From: Oscillospiraceae bacterium | GTDB lineage: Bacteria > Bacillota > Clostridia > Oscillospirales > Oscillospiraceae | DNA: 52,169 nt | Direction: 5' to 3' | NCBI GenBank assembly: GCA_031261325.1 | Contig: JAISKH010000093.1 | Span: forward strand, 1-52,169 | Shown: positions 8,275 through 16,979 of the stretch, one piece after another | Numbering within the stretch: the stretch's first letter is position 1 | Layout: each line of letters opens with the position of its first letter | Program-made: the position numbers and the translations under genes | Notes under the pieces: generated by a model | The model's input: the letters and a program-made list of their open reading frames with translations, nothing else | What the model was told of the DNA's origin: nothing | Database searches by the model: none

Positions 8275-8670
8275 TCAGCTTTTTTTTATGAACCTTTCGC
8301 CGCATTTCGGGCAGGTTATTTGCAGCTTGCCTTTGCCTTTCGGTACGCGGAGGACGTTGTGGCAGCTCGGGCACTTGAAGAAGTGGTGCGTGCGGCGTTC
8401 CTTCAGGGTTTTGAAGAACCGCTTCACTTTCGTCTTAATAGGCGACCAGAAGCGCAGAAACTTGTCGTTTTCGCGGCGGCGCGCCTCGATATTGCGGCTG
8501 AGCAGGCGGATAATGCAGGACGCGAGCAGGAGATATGAGATAATCGCGACGAAACCGAGATACGGAAACCGCGCGACGATACTGAGCAAGATAGAGACGA
8601 TAAGCGTCACCGTGCCCAAATTGTCGGGTCCGTAACGCCCCGCCATTATCTTTTGCAGAAAGCTCCGCAT
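8275..8670 (-). CDS. Small membrane protein with C-terminal zinc ribbon
   Basis: This encodes a 131-residue protein starting MRSFLQKIMAGRYGPDNLG. The ATG at 8670 is chosen because this N-terminus resembles a family of short clostridial hypothetical proteins (recollection); an upstream in-frame extension to 8754 has no such similarity. Two adjacent membrane helices (TLIVSILLSIVARF and LGFVAIISYLLLAS) are followed by a basic cytoplasmic stretch. A zinc ribbon ends the protein, with CPSC and CPKC pairs separated by 16 residues. Its role is unknown. It is the last minus-strand gene before the convergent terminator and sits 90 bp downstream of the polysaccharide operon. Confidence 0.75.
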   Translation of the reverse strand: MRSFLQKIMAGRYGPDNLGTVTLIVSILLSIVARFPYLGFVAIISYLLLASCIIRLLSRNIEARRRENDKFLRFWSPIKTKVKRFFKTLKERRTHHFFKCPSCHNVLRVPKGKGKLQITCPKCGERFIKKS

Positions 8671-8759
8671 CAACGCTGAATCCCCCAAACCGTTTATTTG
8701 TAGTATGTATTTAGATTGTAGCACACGCGGGTGACAATAAACCGTTTGTAACAATTAGT

Positions 8760-10949
8760 TTACACATTGTCAGACCACCGCTCGCCGTCCGCAATCAGCT
8801 TGCCCAGTAGCTTCGCCGTCGCCGCCGCAAGCTCCGCCTGTTGCCGAACCGCTTCGGCAAGCTTTGCGCGCAGTTCGTCGCTCGGCGGCTCAAGCGGTTG
8901 CTCGGGGTCCAGCGTTGCGGGCGTGCCCAAGCACGGCAGGTGCAGCAGGTCGAGATACGCCGCGACCTTGGGGTCATAGTCGATGCCGTAGGCGGGAGTG
9001 CCCGCCCGCGCGGAGAAAATCAACGCGTGGAGCCGCATTGCAACCGCGAAGTCGGCGCGCGCGAAAACCTCCATGAGCTGCGACGGCGACAGCCGCGTCT
9101 CCAGCACGGAGCAGGGCTGCGTCATAAGCCGCGCGACCTCGCGGCTGACGGCAAGGTCCGCGGGGTGCTGCATTGGCACGAGCAGGATTTCGCGGTGTTG
9201 CTCCGCCGCGATTCTGTCGCACAGTCGCGCGACGCGGGCGGGAAAGTCGGGGTTCTCGCGTGATTCGCGGATTGACACGGCGACATAGGGTGACGACGGC
9301 AGGTATGACGCGGCGCGTTGCGTAACGTCGGGCGGGCGCGTCGCGAACACGGGGTCCGATGTTACAATCAGCTCGTTCTTAACGCCCATGTCGCGCAGTT
9401 CCCGCGCGGAAACGCCGTCTCGCAACGTTATCACGTCCGCGCGCGAAACGACGCGAGCCACGCGGCGGCGGTTGGCGGGGCGCGTTACGGGTCCGATTCC
9501 GTTCGCGTAGAGTATGACGCGCGCGCCGAGCAGCTTCGCAAGGCGAATGATGTTGACGTAGTACAGCAGGGAGCGCGTCGAGGTCTGGTCCTGCAACAGA
9601 CTGCCGCCGCCGAACACAAGAATGTCGCCGCGCCGAAGCACGCGCACGACGCGCAGCACGTTGAACCGCGACACCGCCGTGAACCCGTACATCTCGCGCG
9701 TCGCCTGTGGGGAGCGGGACAGAACGGTGATTTCGAGCTTTACGCGCTCGCTCGCGCAGGACTCAATCGCGCTGTGCACGGCTTGCAGTATCGCTTCGTC
9801 GCCCGCGTTGCCGTACCCGAAGTAACCGCTCATGACGACGCGGCTGACGCGCGGACTTACACGCGAGTTTTCAAAGGTGTACAGCCGCTCCGCGTCGTCG
9901 CCCATGCGCGCGACGGAATATCCGCGCAGCACAAAGTCGCGCCCGAAGCTCGCAAGTCGCTCGCGCGGCTCGCCGCTAAGGTCGAGCGCGGCTTCAAGCG
10001 CGGCGCGCAGAGCTTCCGCCGTCGGCAGCGCGTTACCTCGGCATGTTAGATTCGTCGCGACGGCTTGAGCTTCCGTCTCCGGCGTGAACAATCCGAGAAA
10101 GCCCTGCGCCCCCGCGAGCAGCGTCGGCACGCCGCAGGACAGGGCTTCAAGCGCGGCACGAGACACGCCGACAAATAAATCCGCGGTTTGCAGCAGCTCG
10201 GCAATGTCGGTTCGCGCGCCCGTCATGGAGACGACCTCGCGTCCGCACCGCTCGTTCGCGGCAAGCGCGAGGTCGCGCAGCTCCGCTTCCGCGCCGCCGC
10301 CGCCTATTATCAGGATTTTCAAGCCCGAGTGCACTCGCGCAAGCTCGGGCGCAAGCTCGATTAACAGCCGCGCGGCGAGAGCCGTCTCGGGGTCAAGCCG
10401 CGAGACGTGCATAATTGTCGCGCCCTGCCCGTTCACTCCGTCACGCGGGGTGAATTTGTCCGTGTCAATGCCGTTGACGGTCGGGATAACGTCTTGCGGC
10501 GCAATGCCGTAGTACTTGGAGAGGTAGTCCGTCAGGTCGTCGGAAACGGACGCGGTGCGCTCGCCCCAGTTGGACAGCAGACGGAGCAGCCCCGTCGCGC
10601 GGAACGCGCCGTGCGCCGTCGTCACGAAGTGAAACCCCAAGCGTTTTCGCGGCAAAAAGCCGCACAGGAACGCGGGGATTCGCGCGTGCGCGTGGACAAT
10701 ATCGGGGCGTTCGCGCTTTGCGATTTTGCGCAACATGAAGTAGGCGCGAAGCATTTGCGCGGGATTGTGCGACGCCATGGGAACCGTATGGTGCGGTATG
10801 CCGTCGCGCTCAAGCTCCGCCGCGTAAACGCCGCCCGAGCTTGCGACGGTGACGGAGTGACCGCGCCGCTTAAGCTCGCGCGCAAGCTCCGTGACGTGCG
10901 TCTCCGCGCCGCCGATGTCGAGCTTCATCGTGGTGAGCAGGATTTTCAT
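8760..10949 (-). CDS. GT4 glycosyltransferase fused to CsaB-type polysaccharide pyruvyl transferase
   Basis: This 729-residue protein has two enzymes in one chain. Residues 1 to about 360 are a GT4/GT-B glycosyltransferase: N-terminal MKILLTTMKLDIGGAETHV, donor-side VSRAALEALSCGVPTLL with the expected Glu. Residues from about 369 onward (VVMSGYFGYGNAGDEAIL, then GGGSLLQD and RLHALIFSARAGTPAYGI) match CsaB-type polysaccharide pyruvyl transferase. CsaB puts pyruvate ketals on secondary cell-wall polymer, which is what SLH domains bind. An SLH protein is encoded at 42359-43132. The start ATG is 6 bp from the upstream DUF4330-like gene, consistent with an operon. The donor sugar of the GT half is unknown. 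Confidence 0.9.
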   Translation of the reverse strand: MKILLTTMKLDIGGAETHVTELARELKRRGHSVTVASSGGVYAAELERDGIPHHTVPMASHNPAQMLRAYFMLRKIAKRERPDIVHAHARIPAFLCGFLPRKRLGFHFVTTAHGAFRATGLLRLLSNWGERTASVSDDLTDYLSKYYGIAPQDVIPTVNGIDTDKFTPRDGVNGQGATIMHVSRLDPETALAARLLIELAPELARVHSGLKILIIGGGGAEAELRDLALAANERCGREVVSMTGARTDIAELLQTADLFVGVSRAALEALSCGVPTLLAGAQGFLGLFTPETEAQAVATNLTCRGNALPTAEALRAALEAALDLSGEPRERLASFGRDFVLRGYSVARMGDDAERLYTFENSRVSPRVSRVVMSGYFGYGNAGDEAILQAVHSAIESCASERVKLEITVLSRSPQATREMYGFTAVSRFNVLRVVRVLRRGDILVFGGGSLLQDQTSTRSLLYYVNIIRLAKLLGARVILYANGIGPVTRPANRRRVARVVSRADVITLRDGVSARELRDMGVKNELIVTSDPVFATRPPDVTQRAASYLPSSPYVAVSIRESRENPDFPARVARLCDRIAAEQHREILLVPMQHPADLAVSREVARLMTQPCSVLETRLSPSQLMEVFARADFAVAMRLHALIFSARAGTPAYGIDYDPKVAAYLDLLHLPCLGTPATLDPEQPLEPPSDELRAKLAEAVRQQAELAAATAKLLGKLIADGERWSDNV

Positions 10950-10954
10950 GCGCC

Positions 10955-11458
10955 TTACGAAACCGCAATCGGGCTGTCGATTGACAGGATTGTGCCCGTT
11001 GTGTCCACGTACTTGCTGCGGAATTTATAGTCGCTGTTGACGTTCAGCTCAAACGTGCGGTCCACGTAGTACCGCCCCGAGCTTAGTGAGCAATCCGCCG
11101 CGACCGTAAGCGTCAGGTCAACGCGCTCGTTCACCGGCGCGATTGTGTACGTGCCGTCGGGCAGACTTGACAGCGTCGTCGCGGGGGCAATTTCGACCTT
11201 TGAGACGCGCCCCAGGTGTATGCCGGCTTCGTTATATAGCGCGTCGCCCTCGCGATAGCTCTCCGCCGTGACCTGCCGAATGCCGCGCACCTGCACCGTG
11301 TACTCGATAGGCACGGTTTTAACCGTCGTCGCCGTGTCCTCAATGACGTTGAACTTCATGTACGCGCTGAGCGCGAGCACGGCGATTACGAGGACGACAA
11401 CGACGTCGATAACGCTCACCTTGCCGCCGATGCGCCCGTTTTTATCTATGAGTTTCAT
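10955..11458 (-). CDS. DUF4330-like membrane-anchored protein (1)
   Basis: This 167-residue protein starts MKLIDKNGRIGGKVSVIDV, the typical opening of DUF4330 proteins. The ATG at 11458 has GGAGGG upstream and is preferred over the upstream codon at 11473. One N-terminal membrane helix (VVVVLVIAVLALSAYM) is followed by an extracytoplasmic beta-rich domain. Genes of this family commonly accompany glycosyltransferases and CsaB in Gram-positive bacteria, and their function is not established. The gene lies between a paralogue (11491-11994) and the GT4-CsaB fusion in one minus-strand operon, so a part in export or assembly of the wall polymer is a reasonable guess. Confidence 0.75.
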   Translation of the reverse strand: MKLIDKNGRIGGKVSVIDVVVVLVIAVLALSAYMKFNVIEDTATTVKTVPIEYTVQVRGIRQVTAESYREGDALYNEAGIHLGRVSKVEIAPATTLSSLPDGTYTIAPVNERVDLTLTVAADCSLSSGRYYVDRTFELNVNSDYKFRSKYVDTTGTILSIDSPIAVS

Positions 11459-11490
11459 GAGTTTACCCTCCAATTACGCGTTAGTCCGAT

Positions 11491-11994
11491 TCAGTCCCGC
11501 TCGATGCCGATGATGTAGCCTATCCCGCTCCAGCCGGGACCCGTCACGCTCACGCCGCCGCCGACGCGGAACGCGAAGCCGTTCGCCTCAATGCTTGAAC
11601 CCGTGTCGGTCGCGCGCGCTTCAATCGTCAGCGTCGCCGTCTCGCGCCCGGGCATTTCCGTGATGATGTATTCGCCCGTCAGCGTGTTCTTTGACGATAT
11701 GCCGTATGGCGTGACGGTCACAGCCGTCACCTTGCCGATTTCGTGCTTTTCAACCTTGTCCACAAGCTCGTCGCCCACGTGTATCAGCTCCGCAACGCCC
11801 TCCGGCAAGCTCACCAGCTCCAACGTGTAGCGCAGCGTCACGGACTTGTTGGAGGACAGCGGCGTTCCGCCCGACGGCGCGGTCAGCTGCAAAAACGCGA
11901 AAGCCGCCGCGAGCGCAACTAAGATAATCACAACGTCCAGCGGGTTAAGCCGCCAACGCCCTTGCGTTTTGGTGTTTTTCTTCTTTTTGCTCAT
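11491..11994 (-). CDS. DUF4330-like membrane-anchored protein (2)
   Basis: This 167-residue protein is built like its downstream neighbour. A Lys-rich cytoplasmic N-terminus (MSKKKKNTKTQGRWRLNPLD) is followed by one membrane helix (VVIILVALAAAFAFLQL) and an extracytoplasmic beta-rich domain. The paired sequences share the pattern of a Tyr-Thr strand, a GDxL..EH-hG turn and a C-terminal strand, so they look like diverged tandem duplicates. The start ATG has AAAGGAG upstream. It is part of the polysaccharide operon. Confidence 0.7.
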   Translation of the reverse strand: MSKKKKNTKTQGRWRLNPLDVVIILVALAAAFAFLQLTAPSGGTPLSSNKSVTLRYTLELVSLPEGVAELIHVGDELVDKVEKHEIGKVTAVTVTPYGISSKNTLTGEYIITEMPGRETATLTIEARATDTGSSIEANGFAFRVGGGVSVTGPGWSGIGYIIGIERD

Positions 11995-12039
11995 TAGAAT
12001 TGCTCCTTTCGCCGAACGGCTCGGCTGTCACAGGCATAT

Positions 12040-13221
12040 TTATTTCTCCAGAACCTCTCGATAAATGCGCTCCGTCGCGCGCGTCATCGTCTCGGCTGTA
12101 AAGCCCTCGGCATACGCCTGCTTCGCGCCGCGCGACAGCTCGTCGTACAGCTCGCGGTCGCGGTAAAGCCGCAGAATCGCTTCCGCCATCGCGACGGGGT
12201 GCCGCGTGGGGACGACAAGCCCGTTTACGCCGTTGCGTATCACATACGGGTTGCCGCCGAAGTCCGTTACAATCGCGGGCTTGCCGAGGCTCATGCCCTC
12301 AAGCAGGGATATGCTCGTCGCCTCCGTGCCGTAGCTGCAATTGAGCTGCGCGTCCATGGCGTTTTCAAGGCGGTAAACGTCGGGCAGGAAGCCGAGAAAG
12401 TCGATGTTGCGCAACCCCTCGTCCAAGGCGTGCCGCCGCAGCTCAAACTCCAGCGAGCCCGTGCCCGCGGCGAGAATTTTAATCGGGTATTCGCGCAAGA
12501 GCTTCGCCGTCTCGATGAGGTCGAAATGCCCCTTGACCTCCTCCAGCCGCGCGATAATCGCGCAGACGAACTCGGCGTTTTCCGCGCCGTATTCGGCGGC
12601 GGCGGCTCGGGATTCTTCGTCCGTAAGCTCGCGCGCGGGTTCGCAGCCGTTCATGACGACGGTGATTTTGCGCTTTAGCGTGCCCGTGTCGGTCAGGTTT
12701 TTCGCGGCGGCGGGCGAAACGGCGATTATGCGCTTTGAGAAGAAATTATTGACCGCGCCGAGTATAAGTCGGCGGGGAAAGCGCGTGTCGCGCTCCTCCG
12801 GCTCAAACACGCTGTGCCGCGTTGTAACGGCGGGTATGCGCATGAACTTGGCGGCGACGCGGGCGGACAGGCTGCCGTGCGTATGCACAACGTCGGGGCG
12901 AATCTTCGCGAAAGCCATGCGCAGAACGCCGACTCCCGCGCGGGAATACGACTGCTCCGCAATCTCGGGCACTTCCCATATTTCGACGGGCGGCTTTGCG
13001 CCCGCTCCGTCGGTCAGGGTTTTCAGCACGGCGTCAAGGTCGTCCGCCACAGGCTCCGCCATGCCGAACAGGGCGCGGATACGCGGCGTGAGCTTGGAGC
13101 CGAGCGGGACAATAACCGTATGGCGAAACTGCGCGAGGTCCGCGTATTTCAGAAGCGTCAGGAGCACGGTTCCCGCTCCGCCGATGTTGCTGTCCGATAT
13201 TACGGACGCGATATGAATCAT
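12040..13221 (-). CDS. GT4-family glycosyltransferase
   Basis: This 393-residue GT-B fold glycosyltransferase has the N-terminal acceptor domain starting MIHIASVISDSNIGGAGTVL and the VVHTHGSLSARVAAKF block. The C-terminal nucleotide-sugar domain carries VCAIIARLEEVKGHFDLIE and EATSISLLEGMSLGKPAIVT, the EX7E region of GT4 enzymes. It is presumed to act on the cytoplasmic face on a lipid-linked sugar. It is the second gene of the minus-strand polysaccharide operon that begins at the promoter near 14788. The sugar donor cannot be read from sequence. Confidence 0.92.
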   Translation of the reverse strand: MIHIASVISDSNIGGAGTVLLTLLKYADLAQFRHTVIVPLGSKLTPRIRALFGMAEPVADDLDAVLKTLTDGAGAKPPVEIWEVPEIAEQSYSRAGVGVLRMAFAKIRPDVVHTHGSLSARVAAKFMRIPAVTTRHSVFEPEERDTRFPRRLILGAVNNFFSKRIIAVSPAAAKNLTDTGTLKRKITVVMNGCEPARELTDEESRAAAAEYGAENAEFVCAIIARLEEVKGHFDLIETAKLLREYPIKILAAGTGSLEFELRRHALDEGLRNIDFLGFLPDVYRLENAMDAQLNCSYGTEATSISLLEGMSLGKPAIVTDFGGNPYVIRNGVNGLVVPTRHPVAMAEAILRLYRDRELYDELSRGAKQAYAEGFTAETMTRATERIYREVLEK

Positions 13222-13256
13222 ATTGTAACCTGCCTCCGTTTTCGGTAGCGTTGCGC

Positions 13257-14690
13257 CTAAGCCCTTGCGGCTGAAGCCGCGGGAACTGCCGCCAGCGCGG
13301 CGGAAATGCCGACGACGACCCAGAACATAAGCGTAACGCGGTAGTTATAGAACGAATAGTCCGTCGCGCTCTGGACGAGGAAGCCGCCGATTGCGCTGAT
13401 TGCCGCAATTTGGTAAACGCGCAGCTTCTTGTCCGTCTCGCGCCGCACCGCAGCCGCAAGAGCGCGAATTGACGAGAAGATGACCGCGAGGAACAGGATT
13501 ATGCCCGCGATTCCGCTGTCGCACATGACCTGCAAGAACAGGTTGTGGCTGTGCGGCGCGGAGACGGTGTTGTAGCTGTAGAGCGGGTAGACCTTGTTAA
13601 ACGCCGCCGTGCCGGGTCCGATGCCCGTGAACCAGAACTTGCGCAGCATGGCAAGCGTCGCAAGCCAGATATACAGGCGGTATGAGGTCGAGCTGTCCCC
13701 CGTGTTGCCGATGCTGAGGAACCGCTGCAATATCACGTCGGGCAGGAGGAAGTACAGCGCGATAAGCCCGACTATACCGAGCAGAATGAAGCGGCGGTCG
13801 AGCATGACGAGGAATATTGCCGCCGCGAAGATTAGCCCCAGCCAGCCGCCGCGCGCGAACGTCAGCAGCATGGCAATCGCCATCACGCCGAAGCACCCCG
13901 CGAAGAACAGCTTTGTAATCGCGCGCTTTGACGTGAGCACGAGAGCCGCCGAGAACGGGATTACGAGCAGCAGGTATTCGGACAGCACGTTCGGGTTTTC
14001 AAGCGTCGAGTATATGCGCAGGCGTATGCCCGTGAACATCTCCTTGTCCACCCACATCGCCGCGCCCGTCGCGCCCGAAACGTACTGGTACACGCCGTAC
14101 AGCGCGACGAGCGCGCCCGAAACGGCGACGGCGCGGAGGGCAAGCTCCAAGCTCTTCCGCGTGTTCAGCGATTGCAAAGTCGCAACGGCGAAGAGCGCGA
14201 AAGCGACATGCATCAGCCCGTGCTTTAAGCTGCCGGAAACGGTTACGGACGTGAATATTGATGCAAAGTAGACGAGCGCGAACAGCAGCGTCCACCGCGT
14301 CACGGGTGAGCTTGCAAACGCGCGGTCGCGGTCGCGCCCAAAGGTGAGCGCGCGAGAGAAAAACGTGACGCCGACGAGCGCGAGCGCCGCCATTGTGGAG
14401 ATTAACGGCGCGAGGAAAGCCGTCGCCGCGCACCACAGCCACGGCATACAGAATATGCTGTTTCGCAGCGCCTTGTCCAGCTTCAGCTTCGCGAATATTG
14501 CGCACCACACGCGCCTGACGGCGGCGGCGGCTCGGGCGAAAACGCTCGCTCGCGCGGCGTTACCGTTCGCCCCCGCGAGGAAGCGCGACACAATTGCGCT
14601 GCCCGTCCACAGTCGCGAGCAGAACGCGCCGATTGCCGCGAGGCAGCGCCAAAGCAAGCTCGCGCCCGCGATTTCTTTCAGTCTTTGCAT
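13257..14690 (-). CDS. O-antigen ligase-like polysaccharide membrane protein (Wzy_C)
   Basis: This 477-residue polytopic membrane protein has about 12 hydrophobic segments. A large loop near residues 340-380 contains DSSTSYRLYIWLATLAML and the signature TGIGPGTAAFNKVYP..SAPHSHNLFLQV, characteristic of the O-antigen ligase/polymerase (Wzy_C) family. In Gram-positive bacteria such proteins attach or polymerise wall glycans outside the membrane. The ATG at 14690 with AAGGAGCTGTC upstream is preferred over the first in-frame start at 14777. It is first in the operon with the GT4, DUF4330-like and GT4-CsaB genes. Confidence 0.88.
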   Translation of the reverse strand: MQRLKEIAGASLLWRCLAAIGAFCSRLWTGSAIVSRFLAGANGNAARASVFARAAAAVRRVWCAIFAKLKLDKALRNSIFCMPWLWCAATAFLAPLISTMAALALVGVTFFSRALTFGRDRDRAFASSPVTRWTLLFALVYFASIFTSVTVSGSLKHGLMHVAFALFAVATLQSLNTRKSLELALRAVAVSGALVALYGVYQYVSGATGAAMWVDKEMFTGIRLRIYSTLENPNVLSEYLLLVIPFSAALVLTSKRAITKLFFAGCFGVMAIAMLLTFARGGWLGLIFAAAIFLVMLDRRFILLGIVGLIALYFLLPDVILQRFLSIGNTGDSSTSYRLYIWLATLAMLRKFWFTGIGPGTAAFNKVYPLYSYNTVSAPHSHNLFLQVMCDSGIAGIILFLAVIFSSIRALAAAVRRETDKKLRVYQIAAISAIGGFLVQSATDYSFYNYRVTLMFWVVVGISAALAAVPAASAARA

Positions 14691-14787
14691 GACAGCTCCT
14701 TTATCTCGGTTGCGGCTGACGAGCTTCTCGCCGCCGATAAGTCGCTCGGGTTTGCGCCGCCGACGCGGCTTGTTCAAAATTCGCCTT

Positions 14788-14816
14788 ATTGTACCCTATC
14801 GCCGCGCGAATTTCAA
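14788..14816 (-). promoter_or_regulatory. Sigma-A promoter of the polysaccharide operon
   Basis: On the minus strand TTGAAA and TACAAT are separated by 17 bp, with the expected transcription start about 90 bp upstream of the O-antigen-ligase-like gene. Confidence 0.7.
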
Positions 14817-14857
14817 TACATTTATTGGCAATATAAGATTGTTAACAGATTATTTTA

Positions 14858-14886
14858 TTTACACACCGAATAAATTCCTGTATAAT
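14858..14886 (+). promoter_or_regulatory. Sigma-A promoter of citrate synthase
   Basis: TTTACA and a perfect TATAAT are separated by 17 bp in an AT-rich region. Transcription should begin near 14893, giving a 45-bp leader before the citrate synthase ATG. Confidence 0.8.
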
Positions 14887-14910
14887 ACCAATATAAATTG
14901 TATTGACAAG

Positions 14911-14922
14911 CTATCGCGATAG
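14911..14922. promoter_or_regulatory. Perfect 12-bp palindrome in the citrate synthase leader
   Basis: CTATCGCGATAG is a perfect palindrome about 20 bp downstream of the predicted transcription start and just before the Shine-Dalgarno sequence. It is a candidate operator for an unidentified repressor, or a short hairpin at the ribosome binding site. Confidence 0.35.
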
Positions 14923-14939
14923 GGAAAGGAGAACGAGGT

Positions 14940-16310
14940 ATGGCAGTTAAGAACAACAACGAATACAGCGCGATTACGCCGGAGGTTCAGCGGCTTGCGG
15001 ATATTTGCGCCGCGCGCACGATTCCCGTCGAGCTGTACGATAAGTTTCAGGTTAACCGAGGGCTGCGCGACCTGAACGGCAACGGCGTGCTCGCGGGGCT
15101 TACGAGCATATCGCAGGTCAAGGCAAAGGAGATTGTCAACGGCGTTGAGGTTCCGGCGCACGGCAAGCTGTACTATCAGGGGTATGACGTGGAGCAGCTC
15201 GTCGCGGGGTTCCTGCATGAGAATCGCTTCGGGTTTGAAGAGACGGTGTATCTGCTGCTCTTCGGCGACCTGCCCACGCCGGAGCAGCTTACGAGCTTCC
15301 GCGCGACGCTCGGCGAGATGCGCACGCTGCCGCCCAAGTTCGCGCGTGACACGATTATGCGCGCGCCGAGCCGCGACATGATGAACGCGCTCTCCCGCGC
15401 GGTGCTGACGCTGTATTATTACGACGACAACGCCGACGACACGTCGGTTCCGAACGTTCTGCGGCAATGCCTGCGGCTTATCGCGCAGTTCCCGATTCTC
15501 GCGGCATACGGCTACAACACGTACCTGCACTATTCGCAGGACCAGAGCCTGATTATACATCAACCGGACCCCGCGCTGTCCACGGCGGAGAACCTGCTGT
15601 ACGTTCTGCGCCCAGACCAGCAATATACGGAGCTTGAGGCGCGCGTGCTCGACCTCGCGCTCGTGCTGCACGCGGAGCACGGCGGCGGCAACAACTCCGC
15701 GTTCACGATTCACGTCGTTGGCTCCTCCGGCACGGATACATACAGCGCGGTCGCCGCCGCTCTCGGCAGCTTGAAGGGTCCCAAGCACGGCGGCGCGAAC
15801 AACCGCGTCATGGCGATGATGGACGACCTCAAGGACCACGTTTCACAGTGGGACGATGAGGACGAGGTTACGGCGTACCTGAAAAAGCTGCTGCATAAAG
15901 AAGCTTTTGACAAGGCGGGGCTGATTTACGGCATTGGGCACGCGATTTATTCGCTGTCCGACCCGCGCGCCGTGATTTTTGAGCGATTCGTCGAAAAACT
16001 AAGCGCGGACAAGGGACGCAGCGAGGAATACGACCTGTATTCGATGATTGCGCGTCTCGCGCCGCAGCTTATTTCGAGCGAGCGCAAGATGTACAAGGGC
16101 GTTTCCGCGAACATTGACTTTTACAGCGGGTTTGTGTACGACATGATGAACCTCCCGCGCGAGCTGTACACGCCGATATTCGCAATCGCGCGTATCGCGG
16201 GCTGGAGCGCGCACCTGATTGAAGAGGGAGTGTGCGGCGGCCGCATTATCCGCCCTGCCTACAAATCTGTTTCTCCCTTGCGGGAGTATGTGCCGTTGGA
16301 AATAAGATAG
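14940..16310 (+). CDS. gltA: Citrate synthase
   Basis: This 456-residue citrate synthase condenses oxaloacetate and acetyl-CoA. Conserved blocks are LHAEHGGGNNSAF (first catalytic His), GPKHGGANNRV, YGIGHAIYSLSDPRA (second catalytic His) and SANIDFYSGFVYDMM (catalytic Asp), in the usual order. The ATG has AAAGGAG upstream. The extended N-terminus (about 60 residues before the GLTSIS strand) is typical of the clostridial form. It stands alone between its own promoter and repeat copy C, and no aconitase or isocitrate dehydrogenase is adjacent. A 2-methylcitrate synthase is the main alternative. Confidence 0.94.
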   Translation: MAVKNNNEYSAITPEVQRLADICAARTIPVELYDKFQVNRGLRDLNGNGVLAGLTSISQVKAKEIVNGVEVPAHGKLYYQGYDVEQLVAGFLHENRFGFEETVYLLLFGDLPTPEQLTSFRATLGEMRTLPPKFARDTIMRAPSRDMMNALSRAVLTLYYYDDNADDTSVPNVLRQCLRLIAQFPILAAYGYNTYLHYSQDQSLIIHQPDPALSTAENLLYVLRPDQQYTELEARVLDLALVLHAEHGGGNNSAFTIHVVGSSGTDTYSAVAAALGSLKGPKHGGANNRVMAMMDDLKDHVSQWDDEDEVTAYLKKLLHKEAFDKAGLIYGIGHAIYSLSDPRAVIFERFVEKLSADKGRSEEYDLYSMIARLAPQLISSERKMYKGVSANIDFYSGFVYDMMNLPRELYTPIFAIARIAGWSAHLIEEGVCGGRIIRPAYKSVSPLREYVPLEIR

Positions 16311-16316
16311 TGCCTA

Positions 16317-16918
16317 CCTTATTTCCCTCGTCCCACCGCGCGGCACTTGTTGCGCGTTGCAACACCTTATTCTCCCGTCCCGCCGCGCGGCGCATCTCTA
16401 ATTGTTCATTGTCAATTGTCAATTGTTAATTGGCTACGTGTCCTACGCGGACGGCGCCCCCTTTCTTACGCAAGAAAGGGGGGAAAGAGCGCTTAAGAGG
16501 GGCTGCCGCCCCTCTTAAGAAACTCCCCGCTCTCAAAGCACTTGAATCTCCAGTCGCTATCGCAAATCAGGTCGCGAGTTACGCGGCACAAGACTACACT
16601 CTAGTGCAAGCTCGCTCGCGCGAAGCTGACAGCGCAGCAACGCACATGTCCTTGCCAAGTGGCAGCTTGCAACACCGATGTTAACTTCTTGTCCGTAACG
16701 CCGCATTTGGTTTGCGCCTAGCTGTGGGGGTGATTCTTAAGAGGGGCACAGCCCCTCTTAAGTGCGCTTTCCCCCCTTTCTCGCATAAGAAAGGGGGCCC
16801 CGCGCGGGTAGCGCAGGAGCAAGTAACATCTTACAGATAATAGATAACAGATATGGAACGGCAGAATACGTCGTAGGACGAAAGACGAGAGGTGCCCTGC
16901 GGGGGACGTGGGAATAAT
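16317..16918 (+). repeat. Dispersed 0.6-kb nested inverted repeat, copy C (complete)
   Basis: This copy is in the same orientation as copy B and about 600 bp long. Its left end is doubled: CCTTATTTCCCTCGTCCC at 16317 and again CCTTATTCTCCCGTCCC at 16365. An AT-rich CAATTG repeat is nested in it at 16397-16433. The hairpin pairs, the core (AATCTCCAGTCGCTATCGCA) and the inverted second hairpin pair follow. The right end reads GTGCCCTGCGGGGGAC, a variant otherwise seen only in copy D. It occupies the gap between citrate synthase and the binding-protein gene. Confidence 0.9.
16397..16433 (+). repeat. AT-rich CAATTG repeat nested in repeat copy C
   Basis: Tandem TTGTCAAT/TTGTTAAT units lie within the left variable region of copy C, where copy B has unrelated sequence. 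The family also occurs at 8142, 21462, 23779, 29882, 42212 and 49938. Confidence 0.75.
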
Positions 16919-16930
16919 GTAGGCAAACAC

Positions 16931-16961
16931 AAATAAAAAACCGGCGGGTGCAACCCCGCCG
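16931..16961 (-). terminator. Rho-independent terminator of the binding-protein gene
   Basis: On the minus strand CGGCGGG, loop GTTGCA, CCCGCCG is followed by GTTTTTTATTT. It lies 18 bp after the stop codon of the gene at 16980-17882. Confidence 0.9.
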
Positions 16962-16979
16962 ATTTATTATGAGTGTTGC

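Noticed and set aside
16430-16684. Open frame in repeat copy C encoding ALESPVAIANQVASYA-like peptides
   Set aside because: The frame is broken by indels or stops in the other copies, and there is no ribosome binding site common to them.
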